A DNA stretch of 13,987 nt, taken from contig DATKMG010000300.1 of the NCBI GenBank assembly GCA_035541995.1, positions 1 through 13,987 on the forward strand, in the 5' to 3' direction. This stretch comes from DATKMG01 sp035541995 (lineage in GTDB: Bacteria > Acidobacteriota > Terriglobia > Versatilivoradales > Versatilivoraceae). Position numbers and translations under genes: made by a program. Below are positions 7,177 to 13,633 of the stretch, one piece after another. The notes beneath the pieces are model-generated. The model was not told the origin of the DNA and did no database searches. It saw only the letters and a program-made list of their open reading frames with translations. The stretch's first letter is position 1. Each line of letters begins with the position of its first letter.

Positions 7177-8444
7177 ATGTCGCGACCAACAATCTCGCTC
7201 GCTTGAATCATTCAAGCGATGAATTGTCCTACGACGTTTATCGAATCCGGGAGGATTTCCCTGCCCTCCGGCAGAGGGTTCGAGGGAATCTTCTGGTATA
7301 TCTGGACAATGCTGCGACCAGTCAGAAACCCCAGTCTGTTATTGACAGAATCCTTCAGTACTACACTTCTGAGAATTCAAATGTGCATCGGGGTGTCCAC
7401 TTTCTCAGCGAGCTGGCGACCCGTGAATTCGAGAGGACCCGCACAAGAGTTCAGAAGTTTATCAACGCCGCTGAGGATCGCGAGATTGTATTTGTCAAGG
7501 GAACCACTGAGGCGATCAATCTAGTCGCATGGACTTACGCTCGGCGGAATCTCAAAGCGGGGGATGAGATTCTCATCTCGGCCATGGAGCACCATTCGAA
7601 CATTGTCCCGTGGCAGATGATTTGTTCTGAAACAGGGGCTCAGCTACGCGTGGCACCCATCAGCGACCGAGGCGAGATGATCCTGGAGGATTTCGCTCGC
7701 CTGCTCAGTGGTCGAACTCGGCTGGTAGCCATCACTCACGTCTCGAATGCATTAGGGACTTTAAATCCAATAAAAGAAATCGTGCGAATGTCCCACGAAT
7801 GCGGCATTCCTGTTCTAGTGGACGGGGCTCAGGCTGTTCCTCACAAACAAGTGGATGTCAGGGACCTGAATTGTGATTATTATGCCTTCTCCGGCCACAA
7901 GGTGTATGGCCCGACAGGAATCGGGGTCTTATACGGCAAGGCCCAGTTGCTGGAAAGCATGCCCCCGTACCAGGGAGGGGGCGATATGATCAGCTCTGTG
8001 ACTTTCGAAGAAACCACCTATAATAAAATCCCCTATAAGTTTGAAGCTGGAACGCCTCACATAGCGGGGGTAATTGGGTTGGGTGCTGCAATCGATTACT
8101 TGACAAATACCGGGATCGACCGGGTCGCAGCTCACGAAGAGGATCTGCTTGAATATGCAACGCAGGCCCTCTCTGCCATTCCAAAACTCCGCTTGATTGG
8201 AACCGCGCAGCAGAAAGCCTCGGTGCTCTCATTCGTCCTGGAAGGTGTGCACCCCCATGATGTGGGAACGATCTTGGACCAAGAGGGGATCGCCGTACGA
8301 ACAGGACACCATTGTGCCCAGCCTGTAATGGACCGTTTTGGCATTCCGGCAACAGTCCGGGCTTCGTTCGGCATGTACAACACTCGAGAGGAAATCGATG
8401 CTCTGGTAACCGCACTCTACAAAGTTAGCGAGGTTTTCCAATAA
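7173..8444 (+). CDS. sufS: Cysteine desulfurase SufS
   Basis: Group II PLP-dependent desulfurase that converts cysteine to alanine and holds the sulfur as a persulfide for transfer to SufU. 423 residues. The PLP site is FSGHKVYGPTG with K243 as the Schiff-base lysine; upstream are LDNAATSQKP, the MEHHSN cofactor contact and DGAQAVPH. The sulfur-carrying cysteine is C381 in RTGHHCAQP; RTGHHCAQP on a short loop marks the SufS rather than the NifS/IscS group. The ATG at 7173 overlaps the sufD stop; the N-terminus is about 15 residues longer than typical, so a later start cannot be excluded, but no better site is visible. sufU begins 2 bases after its stop. Confidence 0.97.
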   Translation: MNVATNNLARLNHSSDELSYDVYRIREDFPALRQRVRGNLLVYLDNAATSQKPQSVIDRILQYYTSENSNVHRGVHFLSELATREFERTRTRVQKFINAAEDREIVFVKGTTEAINLVAWTYARRNLKAGDEILISAMEHHSNIVPWQMICSETGAQLRVAPISDRGEMILEDFARLLSGRTRLVAITHVSNALGTLNPIKEIVRMSHECGIPVLVDGAQAVPHKQVDVRDLNCDYYAFSGHKVYGPTGIGVLYGKAQLLESMPPYQGGGDMISSVTFEETTYNKIPYKFEAGTPHIAGVIGLGAAIDYLTNTGIDRVAAHEEDLLEYATQALSAIPKLRLIGTAQQKASVLSFVLEGVHPHDVGTILDQEGIAVRTGHHCAQPVMDRFGIPATVRASFGMYNTREEIDALVTALYKVSEVFQ

Positions 8445-8446
8445 CC

Positions 8447-8896
8447 ATGTCCGATTTGCGAGACCTCTACCAGGAAGTCATCCTCGATCATGCAAAACAC
8501 CCGCGAAACTGTCGTCGGCAGCAGGCCCCTTCTTGTCTCGCCCAGGGAAATAACCCGTTGTGTGGTGACAAAGTGAGGATTTACTTGGAATTGGATGGGA
8601 GTGTCATCAAGGACATCAGCTTTGAAGGTACCGGCTGTGCGATTTCAACAGCGTCTGCTTCTTTGATGACGGAAAGTCTGAAGGGCAGGACGTTGGAGGA
8701 GGCTTATCGACTTTTTGAGGAGTTTCATCACCTGGTCACTAGCCCGGCAGAGGCCATCGCCCAATTCCCGGAACTCGGCAAGCTGGAAGTCTTCGCCGGG
8801 GTCCGCGAGTTTCCGGTTCGCGTGAAATGTGCCACCCTGGCTTGGCATACGCTGAAAGCAGCGCTGGAGAATAAGCCGGCTGTCTCAACTGAGTGA
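8447..8896 (+). CDS. sufU: SufU-type zinc sulfurtransferase (IscU-like)
   Basis: Accepts persulfide sulfur from SufS and passes it to SufBCD. 149 residues. Metal-site residues are C39 and D41 in NPLCGDKV, C64 in GTGCAIS, and C128 in VKCATLAW, matching the zinc site of Bacillus subtilis SufU (C41, D43, C66, C128). A stretch of about 18-20 residues before C128 (around 98-122) is the insertion that separates SufU from IscU, and the IscU histidine next to the last cysteine is absent (KCAT). It directly follows its partner sufS, and no SufE is present, which fits SufU filling that role. No strong Shine-Dalgarno site is seen; translation is probably coupled to sufS. Confidence 0.96.
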   Translation: MSDLRDLYQEVILDHAKHPRNCRRQQAPSCLAQGNNPLCGDKVRIYLELDGSVIKDISFEGTGCAISTASASLMTESLKGRTLEEAYRLFEEFHHLVTSPAEAIAQFPELGKLEVFAGVREFPVRVKCATLAWHTLKAALENKPAVSTE

Positions 8897-8954
8897 CCTG
8901 AAGTACCGGTTCAATTGCCTCCAGCGAAGATTAACTAAGATTTGGAGAATGATT

Positions 8955-9302
8955 ATGGAAGGAATATCTGCTCAGACGGCTGACACTTCAAAACCGAACC
9001 CGGATCTGGAATTCCGGGTGATTGATGTTTTGCGAAGCTGCTACGATCCCGAGATACCGGTCAATATTTACGAGCTTGGCTTGATCTATACAGTCGAGAT
9101 TGACGGCTCAAATAACGTCACAATCCGAATGACTCTGACCTCGCCAATGTGCCCTGTAGCCGGCACTCTTCCCGGGGAAGTGGAACAGAAGGTCCAGAGC
9201 ATCCAGGGAGTGAATTCGGTCAGAGTCGATCTGGTGTGGGACCCTGCCTGGAATCCCTCTATGATGACCGAAGCCGCGAAGCTTCAACTTGGCTTCCTCT
9301 AG
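8955..9302 (+). CDS. sufT: MIP18 family (DUF59) Fe-S maturation protein SufT
   Basis: Small protein of the MIP18/DUF59 family, linked in bacteria to late steps of cluster delivery to target enzymes. 115 residues. Hallmarks are DPEIPVNIYELGLIY, then LTSPMCPVAGTLPGEVEQKV with the conserved cysteine, and VWDPAWNPSMMTEAAKLQLG at the end. Two in-frame ATGs compete: 8949 lies 1 base after GGAG, whereas 8955 lies 7 bases after it, so I choose 8955. The first 18 or so residues are poorly conserved and probably flexible. It closes the SUF operon, 52-58 bases after sufU, and converges with the zinc-ribbon gene, whose stop is 23 bases away. SufT is the likely name; an orphan DUF59 role (for example PaaD-like) is excluded by context. 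Confidence 0.93.
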   Translation: MEGISAQTADTSKPNPDLEFRVIDVLRSCYDPEIPVNIYELGLIYTVEIDGSNNVTIRMTLTSPMCPVAGTLPGEVEQKVQSIQGVNSVRVDLVWDPAWNPSMMTEAAKLQLGFL

Positions 9303-9325
9303 ATAATTCCGCCAGAGAAAGACCC

Positions 9326-9814
9326 TCAAGCCTCCCGATCCCCGCCGGGAGATAAGGCAATGGCCATGATCTCCCCTTTGTCCAACCAGACAGTGCTGCA
9401 AACAGTGCAGAGGTCAATGACGAAATTCCCGGGCCCAAGGTAAGGGTGAGTTTCCATCGTCCCTCCGCAATGGGGACAGTTAATTCGTCGCTGGAGCTGT
9501 TCGGGAAGGATAGGCTTCGGAGAAATTCCGGGGCCCTTGGCCCGACTGCGAAGCACATCCACAACAGCCAGGAAGATCTCCTGCTTGACCAAAACTCCGC
9601 CGCAGTTCCTGCAATAGGATGCCGGACCACCCAGGATGGAAGCCGTGACCAGCGGAACACTGCAGATTGGACAGGTCAGCCCACAGGTTTCCTGGAAAAC
9701 CTGAATGATATCGTCTGAGACTGCCACTGGAGAGGTGGAAGAACAAAACTCACAATAATAAGTCTCGTCGTCTAATGTCCTTTTCATCGGAGCGCCACAG
9801 TTTTCGCAGTTCAA
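9326..9814 (-). CDS. Triple zinc-ribbon protein with TFIIB-type C-terminal domain
   Basis: 162 residues containing six CxxC pairs: C3/C6, C21/C24, C48/C51, C68/C71, C113/C116 and C136/C139. These make three probable zinc ribbons, each from two neighbouring pairs. The last (113-150), ending CTVCSTVWLDKGEI, is the zf-TFIIB pattern; the middle one resembles it with CRNCGGVLV. No enzyme motif, signal peptide or membrane segment is seen. The start is a TTG at 9814, overlapping the stop of the upstream small protein (TTGA) and preceded by a purine-rich GGAGGGGAGAG. The first internal ATG (residue 10) would lose the first zinc pair, so TTG is right. Function unknown; such proteins may bind nucleic acid or protein partners. 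Its 3' end contains a 6-bp inverted repeat (9332-9351) without a T-run. Confidence 0.8.
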   Translation of the reverse strand: MNCENCGAPMKRTLDDETYYCEFCSSTSPVAVSDDIIQVFQETCGLTCPICSVPLVTASILGGPASYCRNCGGVLVKQEIFLAVVDVLRSRAKGPGISPKPILPEQLQRRINCPHCGGTMETHPYLGPGNFVIDLCTVCSTVWLDKGEIMAIALSPGGDREA

Positions 9815-9918
9815 GGACTATCTCTCCCCTCCAAAAAGGGATAAGCCAGGCTTGCAGAGAGTGACCCTAGCAGGATCGTGAAAGTCACCCAAAAAACCAG
9901 TTGAGGGAAGAAGGTCAT
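9811..9918 (-). CDS. Small single-helix membrane protein
   Basis: 35 residues: MTFF at the start, then a hydrophobic stretch (about 4-26, rich in L, F, V, A) and a charged end, EGRDSP. It would span the membrane once. It is coupled to the zinc-ribbon gene: its TGA overlaps that gene's TTG, and the ribosome-binding site of the latter lies inside its last codons. The frame is open further up to 10128, but a minus-strand promoter lies at 9991-10019 inside that extension, and the longer start has no Shine-Dalgarno site, so I prefer the ATG at 9918. Its own ribosome-binding site is weak. I do not recognise a family; it may be a leader or coupling peptide rather than a functional protein. Confidence 0.5.
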   Translation of the reverse strand: MTFFPQLVFWVTFTILLGSLSASLAYPFLEGRDSP

Positions 9919-9990
9919 GATCGGAAATCTTCTGACGAGATGATCAACCGAACCTCTGGTACTTTGCCTCCATTCAGGAATCAACCCAGC

Positions 9991-10019
9991 ACAATAATCC
10001 ACCCTGTCAAAAAGGTCAA
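9991..10019 (-). promoter_or_regulatory. Candidate promoter of the small membrane protein/zinc-ribbon pair
   Basis: On the minus strand, TTGACC (10014-10019) and TATTGT (9991-9996) are separated by exactly 17 bases. Transcription would begin near 9984, about 65 bases before the ATG at 9918. It stands back to back with a plus-strand promoter at 10036-10064. Confidence 0.5.
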
Positions 10020-10035
10020 GGCAAGGAGGAGTCGG

Positions 10036-10064
10036 TTGAATCCGGAGGCCCGTCAAGGTATTCT
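10036..10064 (+). promoter_or_regulatory. Candidate promoter of the DUF4388 gene
   Basis: TTGAAT (10036-10041), 17-base spacer, TATTCT (10059-10064). Each hexamer matches 4 of 6 consensus positions. The predicted leader is about 70 bases before the ATG at 10143. Confidence 0.4.
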
Positions 10065-10142
10065 TGGGGTCGGTGACATGTTCAGTTGATTCACACCCAA
10101 TAACGGTAGAGGCAAAATGCCAAAACATGGGATAGTCAAAAC

Positions 10143-11267
10143 ATGAGTCTTCGCGGCAGTCTTGCCACGATGAGTATCGTCGATCTTCTGCAGTTTATGG
10201 AGAACGCCCGCAAAACGGGACGGCTTGTGGTTGGTCGTGGAAACATCTCCAAGCAGATCTTCAGCGAACAAGGGACCATCGTGGGGTCCATCACAAACGA
10301 TCCCAAGGAATACTTCGGCCAGTTTCTTCTCCATTATGGCAAAGTCGAGGAGGCTCAACTGCGTTCAGCGCTGGAGGTGCATCGACAGTCAAAAGAACGC
10401 CTCGGGAGAGTATTGATCAAGCTTGAGATATTGAGTGAGAAGGAAGTGGTCGAGATGTTGCGCTTGCGCGCCCTCGAACTAATCTATGACCTGTTTCTCT
10501 GGGATCAAGCGGAATTTGAGTTCGAAGACGAGGTCCCGCTTCCGGAAGATCTGATACGGATTGAGATTCGTCCTGCTCTTGTGGTGATTGAGGGGATGAT
10601 CCGGGCCGACGAATGGCGACGCTATCGTCAGCAAATTCCTTCGGACCGAGTCATACTAGGCTTGGTTCCAAATGCTGATTATTCCCATCCGGGGACCGAG
10701 AGCGACTACCCAAAGATTCTATGGCATATCAAGAAAGGCAAGACGGTCGGTGAGCTCTGTTACCAGCTGCATGCTTCGCCCTTCCACGTTTATTCCCGGT
10801 TATTTGAGATGCTCAATGCCGGCATCATCAGGCCTGAAAGCGAACTTCCCTCCGACCCGCCTACTCCTCATCTGGAAGGGGAACTTGAAGAAATTACCCA
10901 GGCCGACCTCTCACGGGTTGCCACGCAAATTCAGGAGGGAGCTGTCTTTCAAGCTCTGACCAATGTTCACAAAGTTCTCGAGCGAAATCCAACCAGCTTT
11001 GAAGCCCAACGGATGTTCCAATCGGCTGAGGATCACTTTGTTCGGCAAATGTATCAAGCGGGGATCTCGCCTGAATCAGTCCCCCATCTGGCAGTCTCCG
11101 TCGACCAACTCAGGCAGCATGGGCTTGGGCCTAAGGAAGGTTTCATCATCTCACGGATTGACGGCACTTGGGACGTGAAGTCAATCCTCTCAATCTGTCC
11201 GTTCCGTGAAGCAGAGAGCCTGCGAATTCTGAAAAAACTTCTTGATGCTGGATTGATCAATTTCTAA
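10143..11267 (+). CDS. DUF4388 (PATAN) domain protein with two winged-helix-like repeats
   Basis: 374 residues, soluble, no signal peptide. The N-terminal part (about 1-135) begins MSLRGSLATMSIVDLLQF and continues with KTGRLVV, GTIVGSI and GQFLLHYGKV, the pattern of DUF4388/PATAN domains, which occur in regulatory and gliding-motility proteins of Acidobacteriota, Deltaproteobacteria and Deinococcus. Two similar segments follow: about 190-236 (ILWHIKKGKTVGELCYQL...LFEMLNAGIIRP) and about 330-374 (FIISRIDGTWDVKSILSI...LKKLLDAGLINF). Each looks like a small winged helix ending in L-x-x-AG-I/L-I. Between them (about 255-310) is a helical stretch resembling a TPR (VHKVLERNPTSFEAQRMF). A signalling or regulatory adaptor role is likely, but partner and target are unknown. 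The start fits the domain's usual N-terminus; the Shine-Dalgarno site (GGGA) is weak. Confidence 0.85.
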   Translation: MSLRGSLATMSIVDLLQFMENARKTGRLVVGRGNISKQIFSEQGTIVGSITNDPKEYFGQFLLHYGKVEEAQLRSALEVHRQSKERLGRVLIKLEILSEKEVVEMLRLRALELIYDLFLWDQAEFEFEDEVPLPEDLIRIEIRPALVVIEGMIRADEWRRYRQQIPSDRVILGLVPNADYSHPGTESDYPKILWHIKKGKTVGELCYQLHASPFHVYSRLFEMLNAGIIRPESELPSDPPTPHLEGELEEITQADLSRVATQIQEGAVFQALTNVHKVLERNPTSFEAQRMFQSAEDHFVRQMYQAGISPESVPHLAVSVDQLRQHGLGPKEGFIISRIDGTWDVKSILSICPFREAESLRILKKLLDAGLINF

Positions 11268-11280
11268 TCCGATTTGGATC

Positions 11281-11676
11281 GTGCGGTACGCCGTCGAAGA
11301 AAATCAGCGCATTCCGTTGTTTGTCAAATTGGCGCGTGGCGACGCAGCCCAGGCTTTGGAGAATGCGTGGCGTCTAATGGGTGACTTGATGTATCAATCT
11401 CATTACTCCTACACGGAGTGTGGTCTCGGCAATGAGGCAACGGACCTGTTGGTCAATCTGGTATGCGAGCAAGGGGCAGCCAACGGCCTCTATGGAGCCA
11501 AGGTCAGCGGCGGGGGTCCCAGTGGAACTGTTCCTATCCTGGGGCACAAGGATGCCCAGGGATTCTTCCGCGAGGTGGTACGGAGCTATGCGGAAATGCG
11601 ACACATGGAACCCTGTGTTTTCGACGGCAGTTCGATGGGTGCCGACCGCTTCGGCGTAATCGTGCAACGGGGATAA
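11281..11676 (+). pseudogene. C-terminal remnant of a galactokinase/L-arabinokinase-type GHMP kinase
   Basis: 131 codons from a GTG; the frame is open only from 11257, after an in-frame TGA inside the end of the preceding gene. It matches only the C-terminal third of GHMP sugar kinases: MGDLMYQSHYSY (33-44), CGLGNEATDLLVNLV (47-61) and LYGAKVSGGGPSGTV (70-84). The last is GHMP motif 3, with PS where galactokinase-type enzymes usually have SG. The galactokinase signature and the ATP-binding motif of the N-terminal half (about 250-300 residues in an intact enzyme) are absent here. CGLG..TD and LYGAK resemble L-arabinokinase more than E. coli GalK. There is no start signal. It begins 13 bases after the DUF4388 stop, so I read it as 5'-truncated by deletion or recombination. 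The reading frame itself is intact. A transporter gene follows 3 bases later. Confidence 0.75.
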
Positions 11677-11679
11677 AAG

Positions 11680-12627
11680 ATGACTCACACTGCTGAAACG
11701 CTGCCCCAGACTTACAAGGGACGAATGGTTGGCTATTTCACCTTGCTCGCAATGGCTTCACTCATCTGGTCGGCCCAGGGTACTGCCGTGAAGTTTCTGG
11801 ACCGCCAGATGGGGCCAATCGCTATCACCTTCGTACCCTTTTACATCACCACTCTACTTTTCGTGCCTCTGCTTGTGCGTAAGCGGCGCGCCAACCCCGG
11901 TGCCATCCGGCCCACATGGTCAGACTGGGGGAAGTTCGTGCTGGCCGGTGTAGCCGGGCAGGTGCTTGCTCAACTTGGGATGACGTGGGGAATCTCCAAA
12001 TCGCTGGCATCCAACGGTGCCGTTCTCAACTTGATGATTCCTGTCATCACGGCAGTCCTGGCTTCCCTGATGCTCCACGAGAGGCTGACGCTTCTGCGCA
12101 TTGCTTCCCTGGCGATCGGCCTTGTGGGAGTGTTGCTGATGTCCGTCGAAGACATCCGGCAGAGTTCATTCGCCGAGATGAAGTACATTGCCGGCAACGG
12201 CCTGATCTTCGTTGGCTGTTTCGGCTCGGCTTTTTATAACACCTACTGCAAAGGCTTGCTTCGGCGCTTCCAGGAAATTGAAATCCTGATTTTTAGCTAC
12301 ATCACGGCATCGCTTGCGAGCTTGCCGCTACTCATCTGGGCGGAGCCGTTTCACTGGAAATTATTCGGCGCTTTCGATTGGAAATCATGGACCGCTTTTG
12401 CTTTCCTGGCGATCCTCATGTATGGCGCTTCAATGCTTCTCTTTTTTGCTGCATTGGAACACCTCGATGTCACGGTCGCTTCCGTCTCTCTTTACCTCGT
12501 ACCGATCTTCGGGGTCCTTCTTGCTGCAACACTGCTCGGTGAAAGACTGAGCGCGCTGGCCATGGTCGGGTCCGGGATTGTTTTGCTTGCTACGATCCTG
12601 ATCATGAAGTACGACACGAGCTACTAA
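11680..12627 (+). CDS. DMT superfamily (EamA/RhaT-type) transporter
   Basis: 315 residues with ten predicted membrane helices, at about 17-38, 46-66, 86-106, 112-132, 137-155, 170-190, 199-220, 232-257, 262-285 and 290-310. They form two repeats of five, each ending with a helix after a conserved glutamate (MLHERLTLLRIASLAIGLVGVLLM and LLGERLSALAMVGSGIVLLATILI). That is the EamA pattern of inner-membrane metabolite exporters or importers. Substrate unknown; placement behind a sugar-kinase remnant hints at a sugar or a derivative, but this is weak evidence. The ATG lies 3 bases after the remnant's stop, with GGGG about 9 bases upstream inside the remnant, so the two were once, and perhaps still are, cotranscribed. 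It converges with the GNAT gene; the 66-base gap shows no T-run terminator. Confidence 0.9.
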   Translation: MTHTAETLPQTYKGRMVGYFTLLAMASLIWSAQGTAVKFLDRQMGPIAITFVPFYITTLLFVPLLVRKRRANPGAIRPTWSDWGKFVLAGVAGQVLAQLGMTWGISKSLASNGAVLNLMIPVITAVLASLMLHERLTLLRIASLAIGLVGVLLMSVEDIRQSSFAEMKYIAGNGLIFVGCFGSAFYNTYCKGLLRRFQEIEILIFSYITASLASLPLLIWAEPFHWKLFGAFDWKSWTAFAFLAILMYGASMLLFFAALEHLDVTVASVSLYLVPIFGVLLAATLLGERLSALAMVGSGIVLLATILIMKYDTSY

Positions 12628-12693
12628 TCTCAGTATGACGGGTGGAAGATGAATCGTTCTCTTCATTCAATCGACATTAAGTTTGCCCACCCC

Positions 12694-13536
12694 TCACCCG
12701 GCCTTCGGCAACTGCCACTTGATGCGAGTGTAGGCGATGCGGAAGCCATGTCGCTCAGCATTGTGCTGAGAAGGACTGCCCGGCTGGGCACACATCATGG
12801 CGATATCACAACCTTGTCGAGCCGCGGAGCTCAAGCGGCTGTCAAGCAATGCAAGTTGCGCGCCTTGCTTGCGCTCCTCCGGCACGGTGCAGGCCCCCGC
12901 GAGCAAGGCGACACCGTTGCTGGTACACAATGCTCCGGCGGCGATCGGGCGCCCGTCAACTTCCGCCAGAAACAAGGTGGTGTCTCTTCTGTGCGGGGTA
13001 ATCTGCGCCAATTCCGACAAGAAGCCGGCGAATTCAGGCAGGTCGCCCCATCCTTTGGCGTTAATTTTCGCCCAGAGCTCTTGTTCATCCTCTCTAATGG
13101 GACGCGCCCGAATTCTCTCGTTGCGCGACAGTTTAAGATCCATCCCTTGGTGGATAGTTCGATACATCACGCTCGTGAATTCGATGGGTTGATAACCTCG
13201 CTCATGCAGCAAGCTCATCACCGAGAGTCCAGCCAGTGGGCTAACCTCATGGGACACTGCCGCGCCGTGGCCTCTGAAGAAGTCTTCGATCTTTTCCAAC
13301 TCGGCATTTGTGATCGGCTCGAATAGGCCAAAACCGAAGGTCTGCGTCACCGGGGATGAGGCGCCATCGTACATGGCATAGACCCCTGCCACTTCGATCC
13401 ATCGTGCACCGCTTTGAGGAAAGGCTTCGGCTCTGGCCTCGACAAATCTCGCATTGCTGAGACCTTCAGCCCTTTCCAAGCGGCGTGCCAGGTCCAGGTC
13501 GGCAAAGAATATGGGCTCCTGGCTCATATTGACCAT
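12694..13536 (-). CDS. GNAT family N-acetyltransferase
   Basis: 280 residues. The C-terminal half (about 145-278) is a GNAT domain: FLAEVDGRPIAAGAL, then LLAGACTVPEERKQGAQLALL, whose ERKQGAQ is the acetyl-CoA pyrophosphate loop (R/Q-x-x-G-x-G/A), and NAERHGFRIAYTRIKWQL at the end. The N-terminal half (about 1-130), with HEVSPLAGLSVMSLLHERGYQPIEF, is a known companion region of GNAT proteins of this size. Acceptor unknown: an amine on a small molecule, antibiotic or protein. Two starts are possible, ATG at 13536 or 13527 (MSQEP); a run of AAGGGGG directly upstream is too close to the first and better spaced for the second. It lies downstream of the SDR gene on the same strand, about 100 bases apart. 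By eye it is richer in G+C than the SUF operon. Confidence 0.88.
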   Translation of the reverse strand: MVNMSQEPIFFADLDLARRLERAEGLSNARFVEARAEAFPQSGARWIEVAGVYAMYDGASSPVTQTFGFGLFEPITNAELEKIEDFFRGHGAAVSHEVSPLAGLSVMSLLHERGYQPIEFTSVMYRTIHQGMDLKLSRNERIRARPIREDEQELWAKINAKGWGDLPEFAGFLSELAQITPHRRDTTLFLAEVDGRPIAAGALCTSNGVALLAGACTVPEERKQGAQLALLDSRLSSAARQGCDIAMMCAQPGSPSQHNAERHGFRIAYTRIKWQLPKAG

Positions 13537-13633
13537 TCCCCCTTCTTCAACGTTTCCGAGCCTGCCTGACGATCAAGAGACAAGCCCCAAACTTTCCACT
13601 GGGCAAGGGAACCGCGCCGATTGCACAAATCAA

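Noticed and set aside
9332..9351. Inverted repeat CTCCCG/CGGGAG as a shared terminator for sufT and the zinc-ribbon gene
   Set aside because: The loop is 8 bases and neither strand has a T-run after the stem; it lies within zinc-ribbon codons.
9919..10128. N-terminal extension of the small membrane protein to 105 residues (start at 10128)
   Set aside because: A 17-base-spaced promoter on the same strand lies inside it, the start has no Shine-Dalgarno site, and the added residues look like untranslated sequence.
12640..12692. GGGTGG/CCACCC pairing, with an inner ATGAA/TTCAT, between the DMT transporter and GNAT genes as a terminator
   Set aside because: The outer arms are 41 bases apart, the inner stem is only 5 AT-rich bp, and no T-run follows.
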